This document shows, one piece after another, positions 15,709 to 24,217 of a DNA stretch of 64,000 bases. The stretch comes from an uncultured Roseburia sp. (lineage in GTDB: Bacteria; Bacillota; Clostridia; Lachnospirales; Lachnospiraceae). Within the stretch, counting starts at the first letter, position 1; each line of letters begins with the position of its first letter. The DNA is taken from the NCBI GenBank assembly GCA_900539115.1, contig UQAQ01000007.1:1-64000 (forward strand), written 5' to 3'. The notes under the pieces were generated by a model, which searched no databases, was not told the DNA's origin, and saw only the letters and a program-made list of their open reading frames with translations. A program made the translations under genes and the position numbers.

Positions 15709-17112
15709 TTAACATTTCGTTAAGACAACCACTAGTACCTTTTTCGTGTCTTCTGTTACTTTATATGCATCACTCATGCGTCCCGGAACCGCCCACAGCA
15801 CATGACTTCCATCCGCCAGCACGATTTCCCGTTTCCTCTCGCTCAATGGTATCTTCTCATCAATATAATACCTGGAAAGCTTCTTTTTATTTCCCTGCTT
15901 ATCCATCACAAAGAAATCTCCTTCTTCCGGATTACGCAATTCAATACCACTCTTAATGTTATCATAATTGAACCATTTCGTATAGTCTTTTTGTGGAATT
16001 TCTTCCGGGAGTTTTTCACGTTCTACAACATCCATGCACAGACGCATTCTTTCCCGGCGGATTTCCACGACTCCCTCATACGGAAGTTCGCATTTCTCTT
16101 TTGTCGGAACGACCACATCCGCAATCTGATTTTTGAACCAGACATACTCATAACGCCGCTCTACACATATATTTCCGGGCAGACACACCTGTTTTCCGGC
16201 TTCTTTTTTGGTCAATGAAATGACCATCTTATAATGCTGCTCTGTAATATCTTTTACCGAATCCCTGAAATTTTTCAAGATCAAGCGGATAATCTCAATC
16301 TGAATGATCAGATCCATCTTGCCAAATTCTTCGCACGAATAATAATATTCGCCGCGGTCGGCATGAACAAGACGCATATATTCTTTTTTCGCCTGTTTTT
16401 CAATGTACGCATTCTGCATCGATATTTTCTGCGCCGCCTTTGCCACATGCTCTTTGGCGCGGTTGTTAATCTCGCTTTCGACATACGGAAATACCCGCAG
16501 GCGGATCTTATTGCGCGAATATTCTTCCTGTTCGTTCGTCTCGTCGGTACAGTAACCCAATCCACGGGCTTCGACGTACTCCTCGATCTCGCTTCGCGGG
16601 GCAAATAAAATCGGTCGGATAATATACTCGCGTTTTGCAAAAATCCCCGACAACCCACGCGGTCCGCTGCCTCGAAACATCTGAAAAAGCACCGTTTCCG
16701 CCACATCATCCTGATTGTGTGCAATGGCGATCTTCCGGTATCCGCGCTCCATGCAAATATGCTGCATGATCTGATAACGCATGTATCTTCCGGCTTCTTC
16801 TTCTGTCATTCTGCGTTCTTTCGACACCTGCCGTATATCAATGCGTTCGCTGTAATATTCAAGTCCCATTTTTTCTGCCAGATCTCTCACAAATGCCTCA
16901 TCGTGGTCTGCCGCCTCTCCACGCAGACAATGATTGATATGCACCACAAGCAGCGAAAGGTCGTATTCTTCTTTACATCGGTTCAATATATCCAGCAGAC
17001 ATACCGAATCTTTTCCTCCGGACACCCCTACGACAATGCGGTCCCCTTTTGCAAACAGTTTATTACGCTCATTAAACTTTAGTACTTTCTCCTTTAACAT
17101 CCAATCCTCCAC
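15709..17112 (-). CDS. tilS: tRNA(Ile)-lysidine synthetase
   Basis: 467 residues. The P-loop-like motif VGVSGGKDSVCLLDIL (about residues 27-42) and the HNQDDVAETVLFQMFRGSG motif define the N-type ATP pyrophosphatase core. The C-terminal region contains the TilS substrate-binding domain ending in IPLSERKREIVLADGSHVLW. It converts C34 of tRNA-Ile(CAU) to lysidine so that AUA is read as Ile. Position between spoIIE and hpt matches the conserved Firmicutes order. A start 12 codons downstream cannot be excluded, but the ATG used has a GGAGG site before it. Confidence 0.95.
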   Translation of the reverse strand: MEDWMLKEKVLKFNERNKLFAKGDRIVVGVSGGKDSVCLLDILNRCKEEYDLSLLVVHINHCLRGEAADHDEAFVRDLAEKMGLEYYSERIDIRQVSKERRMTEEEAGRYMRYQIMQHICMERGYRKIAIAHNQDDVAETVLFQMFRGSGPRGLSGIFAKREYIIRPILFAPRSEIEEYVEARGLGYCTDETNEQEEYSRNKIRLRVFPYVESEINNRAKEHVAKAAQKISMQNAYIEKQAKKEYMRLVHADRGEYYYSCEEFGKMDLIIQIEIIRLILKNFRDSVKDITEQHYKMVISLTKKEAGKQVCLPGNICVERRYEYVWFKNQIADVVVPTKEKCELPYEGVVEIRRERMRLCMDVVEREKLPEEIPQKDYTKWFNYDNIKSGIELRNPEEGDFFVMDKQGNKKKLSRYYIDEKIPLSERKREIVLADGSHVLWAVPGRMSDAYKVTEDTKKVLVVVLTKC

Positions 17113-17124
17113 AGTTTCCCATCG

Positions 17125-19428
17125 CTATTTCCGCCAGATACCGGCAACCAGCACGCTCATGTCATCAAACGGCTGTCTGGCATTGCGTGCAAGTGCCTCC
17201 ATCAACACACTCCGCGCCATCTCCGATGGGTTATTTGTTTGTAAGTTCTCTAAAATATTTTCTACATAAAATTCTTTTTCATCCCCCGGGAATGCATCAA
17301 TAACGCCGTCAGACACCATTACGATGAAGTCCCCTTCTTCCAGTTCCTGGGTAATCGTCTCCGGATCCGCGTTCATTTCCACGCCAACCGGCAGTGCGCT
17401 TGAAAAAATGGTCTTCACGCCATCTTTCTTTTTGATAAATGTGGCAGCCGCACCATTTTTTACAATCTCACAACTTCCACTATAAAGGTCTACGGCCGTC
17501 ATGTCAAGTGTTGTAAACGTTTTTCCTTCATAAGACATGACAAATAATGTGTTAATCAGCCGAATTGCGGACTCTTTGCGAAATCCCGCCTCCACCAGAC
17601 TTTCAAGCACGTCGACCAGATTTTCGCTGTCACGGCACGCTCTTGACCCGCTTCCCATGCCATCAGACAGCATCATGATCAACTCTCCGGTCCGAAGTTC
17701 CATAAATGAAAAATTGTCGCCGGAGACCGTCTCTCCGCTTTTTGTCGCTCTGGCAAGACCCGTCAGCGCCTTAAAATTCACGTCCTGCACAAACGTTGTC
17801 ACTTCGTATTCTTTGGAAATGACATTTTTCACATAACGCCCCGCTGTCATTCTCGTCGAAAGAACGGATTCCAGCGCAAGTGCGACATCTTTTTTCGTAA
17901 TGCAGGCATTTCCCCGCGCTCTCGCCAGAAAACACACTTCCAGATTGCTTTTTACATCTTTTTGAAAGGAAAGATTTTTGACCTGTATGCCAAGCGAGCG
18001 GAGCGCATACAATACCTTTTTCTTTGTCTCCTCCGGCACATCCACCGTCTGATTGAGTTCCTGCGTAAATCCACGCAGCGCATAAGCGATCTCGTACATC
18101 TGCGATGCCATTGCCTCCCGGCTTTCCGCCATTTTATTGCGCCAGCTGAGATTCATCCTCGCAAGTGCCATGCGCTCATTTAATTTTTCCGCATATTCTT
18201 CTAAATGAATGCATCGGTTCAGAAAGGACGCATCCACCTGCCCGCATTCGACCACACCCTGTTCACTGGCGGCCGCAAGAATGTTTCGGATATTGTCGTA
18301 CGTCTCCTCGTAATGCATTTCCCAGCAATACTTGCAATTTTCACATTCACGGCAGATTTTATCCGCAAGCTCATCAAAAATAAGTTCCATTTCTTCGCCG
18401 GAAATATGATTTTCACACTTGGTAAAGTCCCGGAACGACTTTGCCAGACGCAGAAAGGCTGTCGAAAATCCGTCGATTTTCTCGTTAGCAAGGCTCATCA
18501 GGTCTGCTTTGGCAAATGGATTTTCCCGCTCCCGCATAAAATCCGTCTCGATCGTCCGCACCAGTTCCCGCGGAACTGCCAAAAATACGATCCCCGCTGA
18601 CACCATTCCCCGCAATTCGACAATTCCGAGTACTTCGTCGCGGATGACATACGCAAAAACGATCCCTGCCGCCACAAAAGTAATCGCGCTCACAATTCTG
18701 CCGATCTCGCGGAAAATTCCCACAGTGATCCCGAGCACACAATATACTCCTATCAATATCATATCACTTCCGCCGGCAACTGACAAGATGCCACCAACCG
18801 CACCTGCCATAGCACCGACGGCAGCGCCGTAACGATAGCCGGCAAAGAGCACAAGCAGGTAGCTCATTGTCTCCACAATCGACAAAACGCCGTCAAACAG
18901 CCTCGGCATCCCGTAAATACTCAATGCCGCAAGCACCAGAACGCTGATCATTTCTTCGTTACTGAGTTCCCGTTCCCAGTCTTCATATAAAAGGAAGCGC
19001 AGTCCCCACTGCATCACATAGGCAAACGCGATCAGACAAATGCTTTCCAGCGCCGCCGTAAATACTACACTTGTAGTGCCATGTTGCAGAAATCCCGTCG
19101 TCACCGCCAATACCACGTTCAGGATCCCGCCGATCACCGCCACTGCCTGACAGCTCCCCTCTTTGCCATCCACTTTTTTCATGATCTTCTGTACAAACCA
19201 AAGCAGCCCCGTCATCATGATATAATGTAGGAAGTCCAGTCCTTTCGCTTTGGTGATAAAGCCTGCCAGAACAGAAAGAAAGACCAGCCCTCTTCCTGCC
19301 GGATACACTCCGGATGCACACAAATATGCCAATCCAAAGGGGTTGATGGAAAATACCCACACTCTCCCCAGCATAAATCCGATTCCAATCTCCATCAGCC
19401 AACGTTTTTTCGACACAGCGCCATTCAT
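17125..19428 (-). CDS. spoIIE: Stage II sporulation protein E, PP2C-type phosphatase
   Basis: 767 residues. About ten membrane helices (residues 10-290) are followed by a regulatory linker with a Cys-rich spot (CRECENCKYC) and a C-terminal PP2C domain (about 560-765) with SDGMGSGSRACRDSENLV and VMVSDGVID as metal-binding motifs. SpoIIE sits at the polar septum and dephosphorylates SpoIIAA to activate sigma-F in the forespore. The promoter upstream has the wide -35/-10 spacing known for Spo0A-controlled spoIIE promoters. Twelve bases separate it from tilS. Confidence 0.96.
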   Translation of the reverse strand: MNGAVSKKRWLMEIGIGFMLGRVWVFSINPFGLAYLCASGVYPAGRGLVFLSVLAGFITKAKGLDFLHYIMMTGLLWFVQKIMKKVDGKEGSCQAVAVIGGILNVVLAVTTGFLQHGTTSVVFTAALESICLIAFAYVMQWGLRFLLYEDWERELSNEEMISVLVLAALSIYGMPRLFDGVLSIVETMSYLLVLFAGYRYGAAVGAMAGAVGGILSVAGGSDMILIGVYCVLGITVGIFREIGRIVSAITFVAAGIVFAYVIRDEVLGIVELRGMVSAGIVFLAVPRELVRTIETDFMRERENPFAKADLMSLANEKIDGFSTAFLRLAKSFRDFTKCENHISGEEMELIFDELADKICRECENCKYCWEMHYEETYDNIRNILAAASEQGVVECGQVDASFLNRCIHLEEYAEKLNERMALARMNLSWRNKMAESREAMASQMYEIAYALRGFTQELNQTVDVPEETKKKVLYALRSLGIQVKNLSFQKDVKSNLEVCFLARARGNACITKKDVALALESVLSTRMTAGRYVKNVISKEYEVTTFVQDVNFKALTGLARATKSGETVSGDNFSFMELRTGELIMMLSDGMGSGSRACRDSENLVDVLESLVEAGFRKESAIRLINTLFVMSYEGKTFTTLDMTAVDLYSGSCEIVKNGAAATFIKKKDGVKTIFSSALPVGVEMNADPETITQELEEGDFIVMVSDGVIDAFPGDEKEFYVENILENLQTNNPSEMARSVLMEALARNARQPFDDMSVLVAGIWRK

Positions 19429-19470
19429 CTCACCGCTCGCTCCTTTCCTTTGCTTTCATTCGTAACGTTA

Positions 19471-19503
19471 AGTATAACGAATAAGCGGCTCGAATGTTGT
19501 CAA
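19471..19503 (-). promoter_or_regulatory. Spo0A-type promoter of spoIIE with 21-bp spacing
   Basis: On the minus strand TTGACA (19498-19503) and TATACT (19471-19476) are exactly 21 bases apart. This odd spacing is characteristic of the Spo0A-activated spoIIE and spoIIG promoters of Bacillus. A perfect 0A-box core TTCGACA (19529-19535) lies about 26 bp upstream of the -35, inside the divIC terminator, and a one-mismatch box overlaps the -35. Confidence 0.75.
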
Positions 19504-19507
19504 AAAA

Positions 19508-19543
19508 AGAACCGTGTCAAAAAAACTTTTCGACACGATTCTA
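19508..19543 (-). terminator. Terminator between divIC and spoIIE
   Basis: GAATCGTGTCGAAAA and TTTTTTGACACGGTTC pair on the minus strand, followed by a T-run, directly after the stop of divIC. The stem also holds the 0A-box core. Confidence 0.8.
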
Positions 19544-19831
19544 CTTTGCTTTGAATACGATTTCATCATCATAGACCAGACCAAACTTTTCTCTGGCCAT
19601 TTCTTCAATGTATTCATTTGTCTGCATGTACTTCTTCTGTTCTTCGATGCTTTTTGCTTCTTTTTCCAGATCACTTTTCTTCGCTTCCAACTCCGTTTTC
19701 TGCTCTTGGAGGGAACTACAGGTAGCGCGAAGAGAAATGCTGTGGATTCCCAGCGTTGCACAGAACAAAAGAACAACCGTCATGACCAGATACAGTCCGG
19801 TACGGTTTGGCTTCTTTTTTCTTTTTTTCAT
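19541..19831 (-). CDS. divIC: Septum formation initiator DivIC/FtsB family
   Basis: 96 residues: a basic N-terminus, one membrane helix (about 12-33), and a coiled coil (CSSLQEQKTELEAKKSDLEK) ending in the family pattern YIEEMAREKFGLVYDDEIVF. It links division proteins (FtsL, DivIB) at the septum. Position between yabQ and spoIIE is the conserved Firmicutes order. About 150 bp of AT-rich DNA separate it from yabQ. Confidence 0.93.
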   Translation of the reverse strand: MKKRKKKPNRTGLYLVMTVVLLFCATLGIHSISLRATCSSLQEQKTELEAKKSDLEKEAKSIEEQKKYMQTNEYIEEMAREKFGLVYDDEIVFKAK

Positions 19832-19981
19832 TCATTTCTCCATTCTGGAGCGAATACGCCCACATTTTAATAACTTTTCTTACTTTTCTTTTCTCAATCC
19901 GTTCGTTTGTTCTACAACTGTACTATTTTTCTAACCCTGTAGACTAATGTGTTTTTATTATATAGCCTTTCCCCACAAATA

Positions 19982-20371
19982 TCAAGGGTTTTTTTTGGTT
20001 TTTTTCATTTTTTTTAGTAATCTTTTACATTTTCGAACGCATGGTTGTATTATTTTTCGGCGTATTCCCCAAATCACCCGAAGAATACCACGCGACACGC
20101 TTCTTCCCAGCACGACATGACAGGCCGCCGCTCCCAGTACAAAAGCGATGCCAAAAAAAATCCGCAGCGTCCCATAATTGCACAAAAATACCATCTGGAA
20201 TACAAACACTGCTGCCACCAGAAAATAAATGGTATCTAAAATGAATTTTCCTACGGTTTTCAAATGAAACAACGCACGCAGCACACGCACGATCTCATAG
20301 CATCCCATGACGGCAAACCCGCTCACCACCGAGCCCGCCAAAAATACCATCTGTCCCCGGATCAATTCCAT
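19982..20371 (-). CDS. yabQ: Spore cortex protein YabQ
   Basis: 129 residues with about four membrane helices and a basic C-terminal tail (KCKRLLKKMKKTKKNP). The pattern GCYEIVRVLRALFHLK in the first loop matches the YabQ family, membrane proteins of the mother cell needed for spore cortex formation. It starts three bases after the stop of yabP. Confidence 0.88.
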   Translation of the reverse strand: MELIRGQMVFLAGSVVSGFAVMGCYEIVRVLRALFHLKTVGKFILDTIYFLVAAVFVFQMVFLCNYGTLRIFFGIAFVLGAAACHVVLGRSVSRGILRVIWGIRRKIIQPCVRKCKRLLKKMKKTKKNP

Positions 20372-20374
20372 CGG

Positions 20375-20671
20375 TTATTGAAACAGCCTTCCCAGAAAGC
20401 TCTTGGTGTCGTTCATCGTATGGGGATCGGAATATTTTAATTCATCAAACGTACCGTCAATGTCGACCTCCCCCCGTTCCAATGTCAGCCGCCGCACATG
20501 CAGACCTTTTCCCTTTATCGCAAGATGCCCGCGGATCGTATCGAGCTGCACCTCTTCACTGTCGAACGAAAGCACTTCTTTCACTCCGGTAAGCGTAGCA
20601 CTTTTCCGCTCTTTAAGCACGATATGGTGAGTATCAAAATGAGGCTCCCGGTGCTTTTCCTGACTTTCCAT
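20375..20671 (-). CDS. yabP: Sporulation protein YabP
   Basis: About 98 residues, one YabP/YqfC domain with the characteristic GVKEVLSFDSEEVQLDTIRG and a C-terminal FLGRLFQ end. YabP is made in the mother cell and is linked to coat/cortex assembly in Bacillus. Two starts are possible; ATG at 20671 is better placed relative to CAGGAG than ATG at 20686. Forms a tight pair with yabQ. Confidence 0.9.
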   Translation of the reverse strand: MESQEKHREPHFDTHHIVLKERKSATLTGVKEVLSFDSEEVQLDTIRGHLAIKGKGLHVRRLTLERGEVDIDGTFDELKYSDPHTMNDTKSFLGRLFQ

Positions 20672-20720
20672 TTTGCTCCTGCCCATCCTTTCTCCCTTTC
20701 TAACCCATCTTATGATTGTT

Positions 20721-20755
20721 TGAAAAAAAATATGCCTACGCGAAGGCAGGCATAT
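20721..20755 (-). terminator. Terminator after rqcP
   Basis: ATATGCCT (20730-20737) pairs with AGGCATAT (20748-20755); on the minus strand a run of eight T follows. It separates rqcP from yabP-yabQ. Confidence 0.85.
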
Positions 20756-20795
20756 AAAAGCACGTGGTTATTCAGGTATTGTGATTTCAATTTTT

Positions 20796-21035
20796 TTACA
20801 AATATTTGTACAATTCTTTTGCTTCGTCCTTCTTATAAGTCTCTTCGACACGAAGAACTTCTACTTTTGTCGTCTTATCTCCAAACTGAATCTCGATCAC
20901 GTCACCCGGCTTTACATTCAACGAAGCTTTCGCCACTTTGTCATTGACAAGTATTCTTCCTGCGTCGCAGGCTTCGTTTGCCACCGGACGGCGTTTAATG
21001 AGACGGGATACTTTTAAATATTTATCTAAACGCAT
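20796..21035 (-). CDS. rqcP: S4-domain RNA-binding protein RqcP (YabO)
   Basis: 79 residues, a single S4 RNA-binding domain (MRLDKYLKVSRLIKRRPVAN, then GRILVND and GDVIEIQFGD). In Firmicutes RqcP works with RqcH in adding Ala tails to stalled nascent chains on 50S subunits. The frame stays open upstream through a 63-bp array, but the true ATG at 21035 has AGGAGG seven bases before it, and 79 residues is the family length. It keeps the conserved place before yabP. Confidence 0.93.
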   Translation of the reverse strand: MRLDKYLKVSRLIKRRPVANEACDAGRILVNDKVAKASLNVKPGDVIEIQFGDKTTKVEVLRVEETYKKDEAKELYKYL

Positions 21036-21109
21036 GTTGTTTTCCTCCTTTTTATGGGGTTTGGGGGGTTGGTGCTTTGGGGCTTGGTGCCTTTGCGCTC
21101 CTTTAGGGT

Positions 21110-21350
21110 CGGGAAAGGCATCGGTTTTCCACTTGTTGCCTGATTTGCGTTGCCTTTTTAGTTTGTTACCGGCTTTAAAAGCAACGTGATTCACTGGGTT
21201 GCCCGGTTTGCGTTGCCTTTTAGTTGCTTTTGGACTGGGAAAGGCATCGGTTTTCCGCGTGTTGCTTGATTTGCGTTGCCTTTTTAGTTTGTTACCGGCT
21301 TTAAAAGCAACGTGATTCGCTGGGTTGCCCAGTTTGCGTTGCCTTTGGGG
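21110..21350. repeat. 63-bp tandem array, diverged subfamily
   Basis: GCGTTGCC cores lie with TTGCC at 21150, 21213, 21276 and 21339, again exactly 63 bp apart. Units alternate in two forms, one ending in GGCATCGGTTTTCC and one in AAAGCAACGTGATTC, so the higher-order period is 126 bp. The stem pairs GTTGCCTTTT with AAAAGCAAC. Only the core words and the spacing match the other arrays. Confidence 0.85.
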
Positions 21351-21368
21351 CTCCGCACCAGCCCGTGC

Positions 21369-21665
21369 TGCACAACGAGACACGCATTCTTCGCTCCTGC
21401 GGAGCTCATCATCGTGACAGTCGTCACATAGTATCCGATAATCTGCATGCATATTGTGCAAGCACAATGCAGCAGATTCCCGTATACTGCGTGTCTCGTT
21501 GTTTGCACAAAAGTCCTACAAATTGCTCCGTGCTTCGCACTTTCGCAATTTGACACCAAAATTCGCATTCCGTACTATCGTACTCCATGCTCATTTCGGT
21601 TTGTGTCTCTAAAGAAAGCAGCACTTTTCCTGCAAGCAGGAAGTGCATCTTTCTTTGAGACGGAC
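21369..21665. other. Unexplained structured intergenic region between hup and rqcP
   Basis: ACAACGAGACACGCA (21375-21389 region) is complementary to TGCGTGTCTCGTTGT (about 21488-21503). Inside is a second nested stem around ATCTGC...GCAGAT with TTGTGCAAGCACAA at its tip. Further on, 21606-21660 forms a long hairpin: GTCTC, AAAGAAAG and GCACTT arms closing on TTCCTGCAAGCAGGAA. No reading frame with a ribosome site exists here. It may be a structured RNA or a decayed element. Confidence 0.55.
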
Positions 21666-21678
21666 TTATTACATAAAA

Positions 21679-21716
21679 ACAAGGTGTCTACGAAACTTAT
21701 CGCAAGACACCTTGTA
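21679..21716 (-). terminator. Terminator of the HU gene
   Basis: AAGGTGTCT and AGACACCTT arms around a 14-nt loop, followed on the minus strand by GTTTTT, 22 bp after the HU stop. Confidence 0.85.
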
Positions 21717-21737
21717 TCAATATCCATTTGCTATGAA

Positions 21738-22013
21738 TTATTTGTTTACAGCTTCTTTCAGAGCTTTACCAGCTTTGAATTTAGGTGCTTTGCAAGCTGG
21801 AACATTCATAGGTTTTCCTGTCAATGGGTTCACACCATTTCTAGCTGCGCGATCTGCAACTTCAAAAGATCCGAAACCTACCAACTGTACTTTTCCGCCA
21901 GCTTTCAATTCATCTGTGATTACGTCAACAAATGCTTTCAATGCTTTCTCTGCGTCTTTTTTTGACAATTCAGCCTGATCTGCCATAGCTGCAACTAATT
22001 CTGTCTTGTTCAT
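21738..22013 (-). CDS. hup: DNA-binding protein HU
   Basis: 91 residues, the standard HU length, with NKTELVAAMADQAELSKKDA at the start and the DNA-binding arm signature GFGSFEVADRAARNGVNPLT. HU dimers bend and compact DNA. AGGAGG precedes the ATG. In this cluster HU stands between spoVT and rqcP, an arrangement known from clostridia; it is probably transcribed on its own at high level because a strong terminator follows. Confidence 0.97.
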   Translation of the reverse strand: MNKTELVAAMADQAELSKKDAEKALKAFVDVITDELKAGGKVQLVGFGSFEVADRAARNGVNPLTGKPMNVPACKAPKFKAGKALKEAVNK

Positions 22014-22207
22014 GGATTATATCCTCCTCGTGATTTCTTATTTTTTTTGTAAACCTACAACATCCGTTCATGTTTTGTAAACCTACTAACATTATTTATA
22101 CCCTTTTTTTCATCATTTGTCAAGAATTTTTACTGGAATTACCATGAAAACCCGACATTTTTACATATTGTTCATTTTTTGAGAAGATATGGAAGTCGAT
22201 TTTCCCG

Positions 22208-22753
22208 CTACTGCTCCATCTGGCGTCCAAGAAATCCAGCGCCACAAAGGGCCATTTTCTCCTCAAACTCTCCAAATTTCTTTTCTTTATCGTTTGATAG
22301 AAGAATGACTGCTCCAATAGCATCTCCCTCACATACAATCGTCGCTACTGCCTGATTTGGTTTCGGTTCTTCATTTTCGACAATACGGCACATTTTTCCT
22401 TTTCCATCAGCGTAAAGGGCATTACATCGGTTTTGGATGCATTCTTTGATCGTCTCATCGAGATCCTTTCCCGTGTACTGCCGGCTCTGGCTGCCCGCCG
22501 CCGCTACGATGCGGTCACGGTCAGCAACACACACGGTACATTTTGCCACATTTGCCACGGACTCCACATATTCCTGCGCCGTATCTCCGAGTTCCCCGAT
22601 CGGAGAATATTTTTTGAGCACAATGCCACCCTCGTGATTTGTGAATATTTCCATTGGATCACTTTCGCGAATGCGCAATGTCCGCCGGATCTCCTTTGGA
22701 ATTACAATTCTTCCCAATTCATCAATTCTACGCACAATACCTGTTGCTTTCAT
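22208..22753 (-). CDS. spoVT: Stage V sporulation protein T
   Basis: 181 residues. An AbrB-type swapped-hairpin DNA-binding domain at the N-terminus (GIVRRIDELGRIVIPKEIRR) is followed by a GAF-like domain (about 60-178). SpoVT is a late forespore regulator that tunes sigma-G genes. Start well supported by an AGGAGG site. It is divergent from dinB; 171 bp separate the two starts. Confidence 0.94.
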   Translation of the reverse strand: MKATGIVRRIDELGRIVIPKEIRRTLRIRESDPMEIFTNHEGGIVLKKYSPIGELGDTAQEYVESVANVAKCTVCVADRDRIVAAAGSQSRQYTGKDLDETIKECIQNRCNALYADGKGKMCRIVENEEPKPNQAVATIVCEGDAIGAVILLSNDKEKKFGEFEEKMALCGAGFLGRQMEQ

Positions 22754-22855
22754 ATTAAAAACCTCCTGATTTCTGCTATAATTTCCATAATTATGCTATA
22801 TGGGTAGTATGTGGAAATGAAAGAAATTTATGTATTATTTTTTTTAATTTTTCTC

Positions 22856-22905
22856 TTGCATTTTGGAAATACTATGTTATAATAGCTTTATCGAACATTT
22901 GTTTG
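22856..22905 (+). promoter_or_regulatory. LexA-type SOS promoter of dinB
   Basis: TTGCAT (22856-22861) and TATAAT (22878-22883) are 16 bases apart. CGAACATTTGTTTG (22892-22905) differs in one position from the Firmicutes LexA box CGAAC-N4-GTTCG and covers the predicted transcription start. This indicates DNA-damage control of dinB and the small gene after it. Confidence 0.8.
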
Positions 22906-22924
22906 TTTTGAAAGAAGGGATACT

Positions 22925-24217
22925 ATGGCATGTGATATTTCACTATTGAAAAATGGGCGCATTTACTTGTGTGTCGACCTCAAGTCCTTTTATGCCTCTG
23001 TAGAGTGTGTCGAGCGGCATCTTGACCCGCTCACGACGAACCTTGCCGTCGCTGACCCCGAGCGCACGGATAAGACGATCTGCCTTGCGATTTCTCCGAG
23101 CATGAAAGCCCTTGGGATTAAAAACCGCTGCCGTGTTTTTGAGATTCCTGCCGGCACTCCGTACATCATGGCTCCACCACGCATGAAATTGTACATCAAA
23201 TATTCTGCTCGGATTTACGGCATTTATTTAAAATATGTGGCGAAAGAAGACATTCATGTCTATTCTGTCGATGAAGCGTTTTTGGATGTCACCGATTACC
23301 TGTCGATGTATCAGACCGACGCGCGTTCCCTGGCGCAGCGGATTTTACAGGACATCCTTTCCACCACCGGGATTACTGCGACCTGCGGCATCGGCTCGAA
23401 TCTGTATCTGGCTAAGATTGCGCTCGATATTACTGCCAAACACGCAAGCGATTTTATCGGGTGTCTCGACGAACAGCTTTACCGGCAGACCCTTTGGAAC
23501 CACCGTCCACTACAGGATTTTTGGCGGATCGGGCCCGGTATCGCCAGGAAACTGGAGCGTGTCGGTATTTTTACAATGAAAGATCTCGCCGAAGCAGATG
23601 AAGATATGCTCTATCATATGTTTGGCGTGGATGCAGAACTGCTCATTGACCATGCGTGGGGACGGGAACCGACGACGATAGAAGACATCAAAAACTACCG
23701 GCCGCAAAAAAATTCGATCTCCAGCGGACAAGTTCTTCCCTGCGATTATTCGTTTGAGGACGGCATTTTGATCATCAAAGAAATGGCTGATCTTTTGACG
23801 CTGGATCTCGTTGACAAAAATCTTGTCACGGATTCTATGACGCTTCATGTCGGCTACGCCAAACGCGGCCACAGCATTCCTGCACCCGCCCATGGCACGA
23901 CAAATCTGGGGGCTTTTTCCAGCTCATCTGCCCGTCTGATTCAGGCGGCTGAGGCGTTGTACCGACGCATTGTCAATCATTCGCTCGATATCCGGCGGCT
24001 GACTTTAACCTATAATAATGTATGCGAAGCCTCCTTTCTGCAGCTTGATATTTTTACAGATCCTTCCAAATTAGAGGAGGAGAAAAATATCCAGAAAGCC
24101 ATCCTCGCAATTCGAAAGAAATATGGAAAAAATGCGATCCTGCGCGGTATGGACCTGGAAGAGCACGGCACGACAAGGCTGCGTAACGAACAGATTGGAG
24201 GGCATAAAAGTGAATAG
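22925..24217 (+). CDS. Y-family DNA polymerase (DinB/UmuC type)
   Basis: 430 residues. The N-terminus CVDLKSFYASVECVER and the catalytic VYSVDEAFLDVTDYL carry the Mg-binding acids; helix-hairpin-helix and little-finger domains follow. These polymerases bypass lesions with low fidelity. Sequence and pairing with a YolD-like protein resemble the UvrX/UmuC branch of Firmicutes. AGAAGGGA lies before the ATG. The 3' end overlaps the next gene by eight bases. Confidence 0.93.
   Translation: MACDISLLKNGRIYLCVDLKSFYASVECVERHLDPLTTNLAVADPERTDKTICLAISPSMKALGIKNRCRVFEIPAGTPYIMAPPRMKLYIKYSARIYGIYLKYVAKEDIHVYSVDEAFLDVTDYLSMYQTDARSLAQRILQDILSTTGITATCGIGSNLYLAKIALDITAKHASDFIGCLDEQLYRQTLWNHRPLQDFWRIGPGIARKLERVGIFTMKDLAEADEDMLYHMFGVDAELLIDHAWGREPTTIEDIKNYRPQKNSISSGQVLPCDYSFEDGILIIKEMADLLTLDLVDKNLVTDSMTLHVGYAKRGHSIPAPAHGTTNLGAFSSSSARLIQAAEALYRRIVNHSLDIRRLTLTYNNVCEASFLQLDIFTDPSKLEEEKNIQKAILAIRKKYGKNAILRGMDLEEHGTTRLRNEQIGGHKSE

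Noticed and set aside
18983..19402. Frames opposite to or shifted within spoIIE
   Set aside because: Alternative-frame shadows of the membrane domain coding region, without ribosome sites.
20796..21467. A 223-residue version of the S4-domain protein with an N-terminal repeat region
   Set aside because: The extra part is the translated 63-bp array; the ATG at 21035 has a perfect ribosome site and gives the normal family length.
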